From SCTD01 sp963781675 (GTDB lineage: Bacteria; Actinomycetota; Actinomycetes; Mycobacteriales; SCTD01), in NCBI GenBank assembly GCA_963781675.1, contig CAWAGF010000001.1:1426001-1490000 (forward strand): a stretch of DNA of 64,000 bases. The letters run 5' to 3'. Below are positions 41,916-49,649 of the stretch, one piece after another; position 1 is the first letter of the stretch; each line of letters begins with the position of its first letter. The notes under the pieces are model-generated. The model searched no databases. It was not told the origin of the DNA and saw only the letters and a list, made by a program, of their open reading frames with translations. Made by a program: the position numbers and the translations under genes.

Positions 41916-42956
41916 GTGCACCGCCGCTACCGAACCGCCCTCGCCGGCCTCGCCGCCCTGACGATGGCGCTCACCGGGTGCAGCGCCGGCGGCGCAGCCT
42001 CCACGGAGGTGGACGCGGCCCCCGCCGTCGCGGTCCCGCAGGACGCGCCGAGCCCGGCCGCCGAGCAGCCCGCTCCGGTGGAGAGCACGGAGCCGAGCCC
42101 CGAGCAGGAGCCGTCCCCGGCGGCCCCGCCCAAGCCCACCTACGACGTCGCCAAGGCGCAGCGGCAGCTCGCCGACCTCGGCTACTACCTCGGCGCAGCC
42201 GACGGCCGGCGCGGCCCGTCCTTCCGCAGCGCGGTCATGGCCTTCCAGAAGGTCCAGGGGCTCGGGGCCGACGGCACCGTCGGCCCGGCCACGCTCCGGG
42301 CGCTCGAGTCGCCGCGCAAGCCGGTGCTGAAGGACGCGAGCCCGAGCAACCGGGTCGAGGTCGACCTGACCAAGCAGGTCCTCTACGTCGTCAAGGGCGG
42401 CGCCGTCGCGCGCATCCTGCCGGTGTCGTCGGGCAACGGCGACACCTACGAGCAGAAGGACGGCAGCACCGCCAAGGCCCTGACGCCGACCGGCTACTAC
42501 CGGATCCAGCGCCGGATCGAGGGGGTGCGCGAGGCGGACCTCGGCACGCTCTACGACCCGCAGTACTTCTACCGGGGCTGGGCCATCCACGGCAGCAACA
42601 GCGTGCCGGCCGGGCCGGCCAGCCACGGCTGCGTGCGCGTCACGCGGGCCGACGCGAAGTGGCTGCTGCGCAACGTCACCGTGGGCATGACCGTCCACCT
42701 CTACGGCGGCCGGCACGTCTTCACCGCCGGCAGCAGCGCTCCCGGCACGGACTCGCCCACGGGCGACACCGCCGGCGGCACCTCCGGTGGGTCCTCGGGT
42801 GGGTCCTCGGGTGGTACGCAGCCGTCGCAGGCGCCGAGCAGCGCGAAGCCGTCGCCTCGTCCGAGCAAGGCTCCGGCGGCCTCGCCGAAGCCGTCCCCCA
42901 CCGCGTCGCCGGCCCGCGCCAGCGCGCGCCCTAGCCCGAGCGCCACGACCCGCTAG
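41916..42956 (+). CDS. L,D-transpeptidase lipoprotein with peptidoglycan-binding domain
   Basis: A 346-residue cell-wall cross-linking enzyme. The signal ends in a lipobox (MALTGC), then an acidic Pro/Ser spacer, a PG_binding_1 domain (AQRQLADLGYYLGAADGRRG; VQGLGADGTVGPATLRALE) and a YkuD domain with the active site HGSNSVPAGPASHGCVRV (catalytic Cys 239, His 237). The C-terminal 80 residues are a Gly/Ser- then Pro/Ala/Ser-rich tail. L,D-transpeptidases make 3-3 cross-links or attach partners to peptidoglycan. GTG 41916 follows GAGGAG. Confidence 0.93.
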   Translation: MHRRYRTALAGLAALTMALTGCSAGGAASTEVDAAPAVAVPQDAPSPAAEQPAPVESTEPSPEQEPSPAAPPKPTYDVAKAQRQLADLGYYLGAADGRRGPSFRSAVMAFQKVQGLGADGTVGPATLRALESPRKPVLKDASPSNRVEVDLTKQVLYVVKGGAVARILPVSSGNGDTYEQKDGSTAKALTPTGYYRIQRRIEGVREADLGTLYDPQYFYRGWAIHGSNSVPAGPASHGCVRVTRADAKWLLRNVTVGMTVHLYGGRHVFTAGSSAPGTDSPTGDTAGGTSGGSSGGSSGGTQPSQAPSSAKPSPRPSKAPAASPKPSPTASPARASARPSPSATTR

Positions 42957-42995
42957 GCGGGGTTCGCCCGCGATCTTGCCGGGCAGGACGCCGGC

Positions 42996-43211
42996 ATGCG
43001 CTTCGGCTCGCTCCTCCTCGTGGTCTGGCTGCTCATCGGCGTGGCCGCCGCCTTCCAGCGCGGCTACCTCGGCGGCGACGTCGACTGCGCCAAGGCCGGC
43101 ACGGTCGCGCTGACGGTCGTGGCCGGTCCGCTGAACTACGTCGGCCTCAACCCGAAGGCGACCTGCCCCGCGGTCGACCTCGACGTGCAGGTGCCGCAGC
43201 CCAGCAGCTAG
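42996..43211 (+). CDS. small membrane/secreted protein, unknown function
   Basis: A 71-residue protein. MRFGSLLLVVWLLIGVAAAFQ is one membrane helix or signal, followed by a short outer part with two cysteines (GDVDCAKAG; PKATCPAVD). Very similar short proteins occur in many actinobacteria without known function. Its TAG is shared as CTAG (43208-43211) with the convergent DUF2461 gene. Confidence 0.7.
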   Translation: MRFGSLLLVVWLLIGVAAAFQRGYLGGDVDCAKAGTVALTVVAGPLNYVGLNPKATCPAVDLDVQVPQPSS

Positions 43212-43852
43212 GCCTGCACCTCGCTGCGCGGCGGGCCGACGTGCTGGTCCAGCCAGTCGCGCAGCGGCACGGCCTGCCGCCACGCCTGGGCGACCCGCTC
43301 GCCGCACTCCGGCTCGTGCAGCCACTCCGCCGGCGCGAAGGCGAACCCGACGGCCAGGGCCTTGTGGTGCAGCAGGCCGGCGCGCGGGTGGTCGGGGGAG
43401 TACGGCTTGGGCAGCCGCCTGTAGCGCTCGCCCAGGACCTCCCACCCGTCCAGCCCGTCCAGCAGCGCGGTCAGCTGCGTGCCGGTGCGGTCGTCGGCCA
43501 CGGCCGCCCGCAGCCGCTGCGCCTGGTCGGTCGTGGTGTGCCAGCAGCCGCCGCCGACGTACAGCCCGTCCGCGGACAGCTGCACGTACAGCGCGCCGGT
43601 CCGCTCCCCGTGGACGACCGCCGCGGCGTGGTCCTTGTACGGCGTCTTGTCCTTGGAGAAGCGGACGTCGCGGTAGGGACGGAAGAGCTTGGCGCGGCCG
43701 AACTCCGGCTCGAGCTGCGCGAGCAGGGCCTCCATCGGCGCCCTGACCGCACCGTCGTAGACCGCCTTGTGGTCGGTCCAGTACGCCTTGGTGCCGTCGG
43801 CGCGCAGGCCCTCGTAGAAGACCAGCGCCTCCTCCGGGAAGCCCGTGAACAT
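43208..43852 (-). CDS. DUF2461 family protein
   Basis: A 214-residue protein matching the DUF2461 (TIGR02453) layout: MFTGFPEEALVFYEGLRADG, RPYRDVRFSKDKTPYKDHAAAVV, LYVQLSADGLYVGGGCW and LPKPYSPDHPRAGLLHHKALAV. The function of the family is unknown. ATG 43852 overlaps the stop of the GNAT gene (TGATG), so it is the second gene of a two-gene unit. Confidence 0.88.
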   Translation of the reverse strand: MFTGFPEEALVFYEGLRADGTKAYWTDHKAVYDGAVRAPMEALLAQLEPEFGRAKLFRPYRDVRFSKDKTPYKDHAAAVVHGERTGALYVQLSADGLYVGGGCWHTTTDQAQRLRAAVADDRTGTQLTALLDGLDGWEVLGERYRRLPKPYSPDHPRAGLLHHKALAVGFAFAPAEWLHEPECGERVAQAWRQAVPLRDWLDQHVGPPRSEVQA

Positions 43853-44370
43853 CACCCCTCCCGGAGGTCGGTGTGGAAGCGGAGCTGGCGCTCGATGCGC
43901 TCGCCGGTGTCCAGGCCGCGGGCGGCGCCGTCGGGCTCCCAGCCCGAGCCCGTGAGGAAGCCGCGGGTCGCCGGGTCGCGCTCCCACGCCCAGGCGACCG
44001 CCGTGGCGAAGCCGTCCGTGCGCCAGGACTCGACGCTGGCAGCCACCAGGCGGGAGGCGTGGCCGCGGCGACCCCAGCGGGGCTCGACGAGCAGCGTCAG
44101 CAGCTCGACCGCCCCCTCCGGCTCGTCGGCGGGTCCCGAGGCCGCGAAGCCGACCAGCTCGTCGCGGTCCATCGCCACCAGCAGCCGGTGCTGCCTGGTC
44201 GGCGGCGACTCCACGGCGCCCAGCCACAGCGCCGCCGCCTGGACCTCCGGCACGTCGAGCGCCTGCGCCGGGAGCAGGTCGGCGTACGCCGTCCGCCAGG
44301 TGCTGAGCTGCACCCGCGCCACCCGCTCGGCGTCCTCGGGCCGGGCGGGGCGCACGCTGACGTCGGCCAC
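43852..44370 (-). CDS. GNAT-family N-acetyltransferase
   Basis: A 172-residue acetyltransferase. VRPARPEDAERVARVQLSTWRTAY begins the fold, and LLTLLVEPRWGRRGHASRLV carries the acetyl-CoA loop (R-x-x-G-x-A form), then AWAWERDPATRGFLTGSGWEP. The substrate is unknown. GTG 44370 lies six bases after TAGGCT on the minus strand, so the mRNA is probably leaderless. Confidence 0.85.
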   Translation of the reverse strand: MADVSVRPARPEDAERVARVQLSTWRTAYADLLPAQALDVPEVQAAALWLGAVESPPTRQHRLLVAMDRDELVGFAASGPADEPEGAVELLTLLVEPRWGRRGHASRLVAASVESWRTDGFATAVAWAWERDPATRGFLTGSGWEPDGAARGLDTGERIERQLRFHTDLREG

Positions 44371-44376
44371 GGGACG

Positions 44377-44382
44377 AGCCTA
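44377..44382 (-). promoter_or_regulatory. -10 element TAGGCT of the GNAT gene, overlapping the divergent one
   Basis: On the minus strand TAGGCT is followed by CGTCCC and then GTG 44370. It overlaps by two bases the plus-strand TAGGGT at 44381-44386, so only one of the two promoters can be occupied at a time. Confidence 0.6.
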
Positions 44383-44386
44383 GGGT
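44381..44386 (+). promoter_or_regulatory. -10 element TAGGGT of gabD1
   Basis: TAGGGT is 27 bp upstream of ATG 44413. Transcription from about 44393 gives a short leader containing the purine-rich GGAGAGGGAAGGG. Confidence 0.55.
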
Positions 44387-44412
44387 CGGGCGGAGAGGGA
44401 AGGGACCCCGTC

Positions 44413-45825
44413 ATGGCCATCGCGACCGTCAACCCCACCACCGGCGAGACGCTGAAGACGTTCGAGCCGCTCACCGACGCCGAGCTGGAGGACCGGCTGG
44501 CGCGTGCCGCCGCGGCCTTCCGGTCGTACCGAAGGACGTCCTTCGCCGAGCGCGCCGGCTGGATGAACGCCGCCGCCGACCTGCTCGACGCCGAGACCGA
44601 CGCCCTCGCCGAGCTCATGACGACCGAGATGGGCAAGACGCTCAAGGCCGCCAGGGCCGAGATCGGCAAGTGCGCGGCGGGCTGCCGCTACTACGCCGAG
44701 CACGCCGAGCAGATGCTCGCCGCCGCGCCCGTCGACGCCGCCGCGGTGAAGGCCAGCAAGGCGTACGTGCAGTGGCAGCCGCTCGGCCCGGTGCTGGCCG
44801 TCATGCCGTGGAACTTCCCGATGTGGCAGGCGATGCGCTTCGCCGCGCCGGCGCTGATGGCCGGCAACGTCGGGCTGCTCAAGCACGCGAGCAACGTGCC
44901 GCAGACGGCGCTCTACCTCGAGGAGCTGTTCCGCCGCGCGGGCTTCCCCGACGACGTGTTCCAGACGCTGCTGGTCGGCAGCGACAAGGTCGAGACGATC
45001 CTGCGCGACGACCGCGTCGCCGCCGCGACGCTCACCGGCAGCACCCCCGCCGGCCGCTCGGTCGCGAGCATCGCCGGCGACGCGCTCAAGACGACGGTGC
45101 TCGAGCTCGGCGGCAGCGACCCGTTCGTCGTCATGCCGTCCGCGGACCTCGAGAAGGCCGCCGAGGTCGCGGCGACGGCGCGCTGCCAGAACAACGGGCA
45201 GAGCTGCATCGCGGCCAAGCGCTTCATCGTCCACGCCGAGGTGGCGGAGCGGTTCGAGCAGCTGTTCGCCGACGCCCTGGGCGCTCTCGTCCTCGGCGAC
45301 CCGACCGACGACGGCACCGACGTCGGACCGCTCGCGACCGAGCAGGGCCGCAAGGACGTGCAGGAGCTGGTGGACGACGCGGTGGGCAAGGGCGCGAAGG
45401 TGCTCCTGGGCGGCACGGCGCCGGACGGGCCCGGCTGGTTCTACCCGCCGACGCTGCTGTCCGGGATCACCCAGGACATGCGCATGTACTACGAGGAGGT
45501 CTTCGGGCCGGTCGCGCAGCTGCACGTCGTGCCGGACCTCGACACGGCCCTGGAGGTCGCCAACGACACGGAGTTCGGCCTGGGCAGCAACGCCTGGACG
45601 AACGACCCGGACGAGCAGGAGCGCTTCGCGCAGGAGCTGCAGGCCGGGATGGTCTTCATCAACGGGATGACCGCCTCCTACCCCGAGCTGCCGTTCGGCG
45701 GCGTGAAGTCCAGCGGCTACGGCCGGGAGCTGTCGGACCTCGGCATCCGCGAGTTCTGCAACGCCAAGTCGGTGTGGTTCGGCGAGAGCGACGCGGGCGA
45801 CACCAGCACGGCGCGGCCGGAGTAG
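44413..45825 (+). CDS. gabD1: NAD(P)-dependent succinate-semialdehyde dehydrogenase, GabD1-like
   Basis: A 470-residue aldehyde dehydrogenase closely resembling mycobacterial GabD1 in sequence pattern: ATVNPTTGETLKTFEPLTD, LMTTEMGKTLKAARAE, AVMPWNFPMWQAMRFAAPAL, VGLLKHASNVPQ. The general base is E231 (LELGGSDPF), the catalytic Cys is C265 (NNGQSCIAAKRF), and the C-terminus has PELPFGGVKSSGYGRELS. It should oxidise succinate semialdehyde to succinate (GABA shunt or alternative TCA branch), though related aldehydes are possible. The stop directly abuts the YcaQ GTG. Confidence 0.9.
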   Translation: MAIATVNPTTGETLKTFEPLTDAELEDRLARAAAAFRSYRRTSFAERAGWMNAAADLLDAETDALAELMTTEMGKTLKAARAEIGKCAAGCRYYAEHAEQMLAAAPVDAAAVKASKAYVQWQPLGPVLAVMPWNFPMWQAMRFAAPALMAGNVGLLKHASNVPQTALYLEELFRRAGFPDDVFQTLLVGSDKVETILRDDRVAAATLTGSTPAGRSVASIAGDALKTTVLELGGSDPFVVMPSADLEKAAEVAATARCQNNGQSCIAAKRFIVHAEVAERFEQLFADALGALVLGDPTDDGTDVGPLATEQGRKDVQELVDDAVGKGAKVLLGGTAPDGPGWFYPPTLLSGITQDMRMYYEEVFGPVAQLHVVPDLDTALEVANDTEFGLGSNAWTNDPDEQERFAQELQAGMVFINGMTASYPELPFGGVKSSGYGRELSDLGIREFCNAKSVWFGESDAGDTSTARPE

Positions 45826-47022
45826 GTGGAGCGGCTCTCGCTGCGCACCGCCCGGCGGATCGCTCTGACGGCGCAGGGCTTCGCCGACGCGCGGCCGAGC
45901 GGGACGGTCGACCGCAGGCATCTCAAGCGCGTCGTCGCGCGCACCGGGCTGCTGCAGGTCGACAGCGTCAACGTGTTCGAGCGGGCGCACCACCTGCCGC
46001 TCTTCAGCCGGCTCGGCCCGTACGACCGGACCCTGCTGCCGCGCGCGGCGTACGTGCACCGCGACCTGTTCGAGTACTGGGGCCACGAGGCGTCGCTGCT
46101 GCCGGTGGCGACGCAGCCGCTGCTGCGCTGGCGGATGGAGCGCGCGGCGAGGGGCGAGGAGGGCTGGGGCCGGACGATCCGCGTGCTGGCGGAGCACCCC
46201 GGCTTCGTCGAGCACCTGCTGCAGCGGATCCGCGACGAGGGGCCGTCCAGCGCCGGCGACCTGCACGAGGGCGAGAAGCCCGTCGGCCCGTGGTGGGACT
46301 GGTCGCTGACGAAGACCGCGCTGGAGCACCTGTTCTGGGCCGGGCGCGTCACGACGTCCACCCGTCGCGGCTTCGAGCGCGTGTACGACCTGACCGAGCG
46401 GGTGCTGCCGCCGGCGGTGCTGGCACTGCCGACGCCCAGCCGGGAGGAGGCGCAGCGCGAGCTGGTGCGGATCGCCGCGCGGGCGCACGGCGTCGCGACC
46501 GAGGCCGACCTGCGCGACTACTTCCGGCTGAAGGTCGAGGAGGGCCGGGCCGCGGTGCAGTCCCTGGTCGAGGCGGGGGAGCTGCAGCCGGTGGAGGTCG
46601 AGGGGTGGGGCAGGCCGGCGTACCTGTGGCCGGGCAGCCGGGTCCCGCGACGGGTGACGGCCAGCGCGCTGCTGTCGCCGTTCGACCCGCTGGTGTGGGA
46701 GCGGTCGCGCACCAGCCGGCTGTTCGGGTTCGACTACCGGATCGAGATCTACGTGCCGGCGGCCAAGCGGGTGCACGGCTACTACGTGCTGCCGTTCCTG
46801 CACGACGAGGGGCTGCGGGCGCGGGTCGACCTCAAGTCCGACCGCAAGGCGGGCGTGCTGCGGGTGCTGGCCTCGTGGCTGGAGCCCGGCAGCGCCCCGC
46901 TCACGACGGTCCAGGCGCTGGCGGCCGAGCTGCGCGCGGCGGCCGAGTGGCAGGGGCTGGCCGACGTCGTGGTCGAGCCGCGGGGGGACCTGGCGCCGGC
47001 GCTGGCGGGCGCCCTGGGCTGA
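45826..47022 (+). CDS. ycaQ: winged-helix DNA glycosylase, YcaQ/AlkX family
   Basis: A 398-residue HTH_42-superfamily protein. The catalytic Q-phi-D motif of the YcaQ/AlkX subgroup is visible as Q44-V45-D46 in GLLQVDSVNVFERAHHL, followed by YVHRDLFEYWGHEASLLP, DWSLTKTALEHLFWAGRV and the C-terminal FDPLVWERSRTSRLFGFDYRIEIY with YVLPFLHDEGLRARVDLK. E. coli YcaQ unhooks interstrand DNA crosslinks and removes bulky N7 lesions. GTG 45826 directly follows the gabD1 stop, so co-transcription is likely although there is no evident metabolic link. Confidence 0.9.
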   Translation: MERLSLRTARRIALTAQGFADARPSGTVDRRHLKRVVARTGLLQVDSVNVFERAHHLPLFSRLGPYDRTLLPRAAYVHRDLFEYWGHEASLLPVATQPLLRWRMERAARGEEGWGRTIRVLAEHPGFVEHLLQRIRDEGPSSAGDLHEGEKPVGPWWDWSLTKTALEHLFWAGRVTTSTRRGFERVYDLTERVLPPAVLALPTPSREEAQRELVRIAARAHGVATEADLRDYFRLKVEEGRAAVQSLVEAGELQPVEVEGWGRPAYLWPGSRVPRRVTASALLSPFDPLVWERSRTSRLFGFDYRIEIYVPAAKRVHGYYVLPFLHDEGLRARVDLKSDRKAGVLRVLASWLEPGSAPLTTVQALAAELRAAAEWQGLADVVVEPRGDLAPALAGALG

Positions 47023-47063
47023 CCGCCCTGGGGACGACGCGCCACCGGGCGCCGCCGCGGTGC

Positions 47064-47069
47064 CAGGCT
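47064..47069 (+). promoter_or_regulatory. -10-like element CAGGCT of the small membrane gene
   Basis: CAGGCT, six bases (CGTCCT), GTG 47076. Same spacing as the TAGGCT leaderless promoters. Confidence 0.45.
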
Positions 47070-47075
47070 CGTCCT

Positions 47076-47732
47076 GTGCACCCGCCGATCCCGCCCCCGC
47101 CGCCCTCGCGCCGGACCGCGGACCTCGCGCTGCTGCTCGGCCTGCTGTCGCTGGCCTTCACCTTCGTGGCAGGCATCCCGGCCGTCGTGCTCGGCGTCCG
47201 GGCGCTGCGGGTGGCGGACGCCGTCGGCGGACGGGGCCGCGCCCGGGCCGGCATCGCCCTGGGCGCGGTCACGACGGCGGTGGCGGTCGTGGTGCTCGCG
47301 GTGCTCGGCGTGCGGCTCGTGGACGGCGCCCGCGACGTGGGCGCGCCGGCGGGCAGCGAGCGGGCTCAGCAGCGCGCCCAGCAGCGGGCGGCGGTGGACG
47401 ACGCCGCGCTGGTGCGGGCGACCGGCCTGCCGCTGGAGCAGCTGCAGGGCCGCGCCGGGGTCACCCTCACCCACGACCCCGGGTCGACCGTCGACTGCGT
47501 CGACAGCTGCAGCTCGGTCGAGCTGGCCGTGACGGGGCAGGCGGCGGTGAGCGGGCCGCTCGCGCGCGAGGTGCTGCTCGCGCGCCTGCAGGCCTACCGG
47601 GACGCGACGGGCGGCGCCGGCTGCGGCGCCGCGGACCCCGCGCGGCCGTGCCGGCTGCGCGACCCGGCCGGCGCCACCCTCGTGCTGCGCGTCGAGGCAG
47701 GACGGCCGGACTACGTGCTGCGCATCGAGTGA
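47076..47732 (+). CDS. membrane protein with extracytoplasmic domain, unknown function
   Basis: A 218-residue protein from GTG 47076. A Pro-rich N-terminus (VHPPIPPPPPSRR) precedes two membrane helices (LALLLGLLSLAFTFVAGIPAVV; AGIALGAVTTAVAVVVLAVLG), a DUF4190-like arrangement, followed by a Gln-rich stalk (RAQQRAQQRA) and a soluble domain with four cysteines (VDCVDSCSS; GAGCGAADPARPC) that could form disulfides outside the membrane. The function is not recognised. Confidence 0.7.
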   Translation: MHPPIPPPPPSRRTADLALLLGLLSLAFTFVAGIPAVVLGVRALRVADAVGGRGRARAGIALGAVTTAVAVVVLAVLGVRLVDGARDVGAPAGSERAQQRAQQRAAVDDAALVRATGLPLEQLQGRAGVTLTHDPGSTVDCVDSCSSVELAVTGQAAVSGPLAREVLLARLQAYRDATGGAGCGAADPARPCRLRDPAGATLVLRVEAGRPDYVLRIE

Positions 47733-47752
47733 CCCCCGTCACCTCCGCGTGG

Positions 47753-47758
47753 CAGGCT
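47753..47758 (+). promoter_or_regulatory. -10-like element CAGGCT of the GMC oxidoreductase gene
   Basis: CAGGCT is five bases before ATG 47764, one base shorter than the usual spacing here. It lies just after the end of the preceding gene. Confidence 0.4.
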
Positions 47759-47763
47759 GCGGC

Positions 47764-49389
47764 ATGACCTGGGACTACGTGGTGGTGGGGGCCGGCACCG
47801 CCGGCTGCGTGCTGGCGGCGCGGCTGACCGAGGACCCGTCGGTGCGGGTGCTGCTCCTGGAGGCGGGCGACCGCGACACCGCCCGCGAGATCGGCGTCCC
47901 GGCCGCCTTCTCCAAGCTGTTCAAGACGCGCGACGACTGGGACTACAGCACCGAGCCGGAGGACGGCTGCGAGGGCCGGCAGATGTACTGGCCGCGCGGC
48001 AAGGTGCTCGGCGGCTGCTCGTCCATCAACGCCATGATCTACATCCGCGGCGCCCGCGCGGACTACGACGGCTGGCGCGACGCCGGCTGCACGGGCTGGG
48101 GCTACGACGACGTGCTGCCGTACTTCCGGCGGTCGGAGGACAACAGCCGCGGCGCAGACTCCTTCCACGGGACGGGGGGCCCGCTGCCGGTGGCGGACCT
48201 GCGCGACCCGAGCCCGCTGTGCGGCGACTACCTCGACGCCTGCGAGCAGGCCGGCCTGGCGCGCAACCCGGACTTCAACGGCGCCGAGCAGGAGGGCGTC
48301 GGGCTCTACCAGGTGAACCAGCGCCGGGGGCAGCGCGCGAGCGCCGCCGCCTCCTTCCTGAGGCCCGCGCTCAAGCGCCCCAACCTCGAGGTGCGCACCT
48401 TCGCGCACGCCACCCGCGTCGTCCTCGAGGGCGGCCGGGCCGTGGGCGTGGAGGTCGACTTCGCCGGGCGCCGCGAGGTGTTCCGCGCCTCCCGCGAGGT
48501 CGTGCTCTGCGGCGGCGCCGTGAACACCCCGCAGCTGCTGCTGCTGTCCGGCATCGGCCCCGCCGACGAGCTGCGCGAGCTCGGCATCGACGTCGTCGTC
48601 GACGCCCCGCGGGTCGGCAAGGGGCTGCAGGACCACCTCGCGGTCTCCGCCGTCTACACGGCCAACGCGCCGGTCAGCTACTTCGGCGCGGACAAGAAGC
48701 CGGGCGTGCTGCTCAAGTACCTGCTCGCCCGCAAGGGCCCGTTCAGCTCCAACGTCGCCGAGGCGGGCGGCTTCGTGCGCACCCGCTCGGACCTGCCCGG
48801 TCCCGACCTGCAGCTGCTGTTCGGCCCAGCGATGTTCATGGCGCACGGGCTGGAGGACGCACCCGGCCACGGGTTCTCGCTCGGGCCCTACCTGCTGACC
48901 CCGCAGAGCCGCGGCAGCATCACGCTGCGCTCGGCCGACCCGATGGCCAAGGCGGTCGTGCGGGCGAACTACCTGACCGAGCAGGCCGACCTCGACGTCC
49001 TCGTGGAGGGGATGCGGCTCACCCTCGACATCGCCTCCCGCAGCCCGCTGCGCCGGCACAGCGGCGGCCGCTACCTGCCCGCCGTCGGCAGCGACGACGA
49101 GGCCGCGCTGCGCCGGCACGTCCGCGAGCGCGCCGAGACGATCTACCACCCGACCAGCACGGCCGCGATGGGCGCGTCGGCGGACGCCGTGTGCGACCCC
49201 GAGCTGCGGGTGCGCGGCGTGCAGGGGCTGCGGGTCGCGGACGCCTCGGTGCTGCCGGACGTCCCGCGCGGCAACACCAACGCACCCGTCGTGCTCGTCG
49301 CGGAGAAGGCCGCCGACCTGCTGCGCGCCGTCCCCGCCCCGCCGCGGCAGCGCACCGCCGCCCAGACGCCGGACCGCACCTCCGCCTGA
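47764..49389 (+). CDS. GMC-family FAD oxidoreductase, choline dehydrogenase-like
   Basis: A 541-residue flavoenzyme. The FAD motif is YVVVGAGTAGCVLAARLTED with VLLLEAGD. GMC signature 1 is in MYWPRGKVLGGCSSINAMIY, signature 2 in GAVNTPQLLLLSGIGPADEL, and the active-site His and Asn are H462 (YHPTSTAAMG) and N506 (PRGNTNAPVVLVAEKAAD). It should oxidise an alcohol; choline dehydrogenase-type enzymes are closest, but no betaine genes are nearby. The in-frame GTG at 47749 is an alternative start, but the FAD motif begins directly after ATG 47764. A strong hairpin follows its stop. Confidence 0.9.
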   Translation: MTWDYVVVGAGTAGCVLAARLTEDPSVRVLLLEAGDRDTAREIGVPAAFSKLFKTRDDWDYSTEPEDGCEGRQMYWPRGKVLGGCSSINAMIYIRGARADYDGWRDAGCTGWGYDDVLPYFRRSEDNSRGADSFHGTGGPLPVADLRDPSPLCGDYLDACEQAGLARNPDFNGAEQEGVGLYQVNQRRGQRASAAASFLRPALKRPNLEVRTFAHATRVVLEGGRAVGVEVDFAGRREVFRASREVVLCGGAVNTPQLLLLSGIGPADELRELGIDVVVDAPRVGKGLQDHLAVSAVYTANAPVSYFGADKKPGVLLKYLLARKGPFSSNVAEAGGFVRTRSDLPGPDLQLLFGPAMFMAHGLEDAPGHGFSLGPYLLTPQSRGSITLRSADPMAKAVVRANYLTEQADLDVLVEGMRLTLDIASRSPLRRHSGGRYLPAVGSDDEAALRRHVRERAETIYHPTSTAAMGASADAVCDPELRVRGVQGLRVADASVLPDVPRGNTNAPVVLVAEKAADLLRAVPAPPRQRTAAQTPDRTSA

Positions 49390-49395
49390 GACGAC

Positions 49396-49432
49396 GACGG
49401 CCCGCCGGCAGCGGTGCTGCGGGCGGGCCGTC
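49396..49432. terminator. strong bidirectional hairpin after the GMC gene
   Basis: GACGGCCCGCC pairs perfectly with GGCGGGCCGTC, and inside it GCAGC pairs with GCTGC around GGT. It starts 7 nt after the GMC stop and lies 15 nt beyond the end of the nine-codon minus-strand ORF, so it can terminate transcripts from both sides. No T-run is present, as is usual in high-G+C actinobacteria. Confidence 0.8.
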
Positions 49433-49447
49433 GGTCATGCGGGACGG

Positions 49448-49477
49448 TCAGTCGTCCCAGGGTCCGAAGTCGTTCAT
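49448..49477 (-). CDS. possible nine-codon peptide ORF (MNDFGPWDD)
   Basis: On the minus strand a near-ideal ribosome-binding site (GGGAGAGGAA, 49483-49492) stands seven bases before ATG 49477. The ORF encodes MNDFGPWDD and stops at 49448-49450. The frame continues upstream to an ATG at 49507, adding ten residues, but that start has no comparable site. The strong hairpin at 49396-49432 follows immediately. It could be a peptide gene, a leader or part of a small RNA. The remaining stretch to the amidase start (49508-49649) holds only promoter-like sequence. Confidence 0.35.
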   Translation of the reverse strand: MNDFGPWDD

Positions 49478-49636
49478 CGTCGTTCCTCTCCCACGCACCG
49501 ACGGCATCCGTCCAGGTGCTTCTTCGTGATGGGGGCCTGTGCCCCGTGACCGGGCGTCGTACGCACCGGGCAGCCGCAGAGCGGGCTGCTGACGAGTACA
49601 GCGTCGCACATCCCATCGGCATTCCCCAGCGGTTCC

Positions 49637-49642
49637 TACAGT
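49637..49642 (+). promoter_or_regulatory. -10-like element TACAGT of the amidase gene
   Basis: TACAGT is seven bases before GTG 49650. It includes the first bases of the other candidate start, GTG 49641, which favours 49650 as the true start. Confidence 0.4.
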
Positions 49643-49649
49643 GCTGGTC

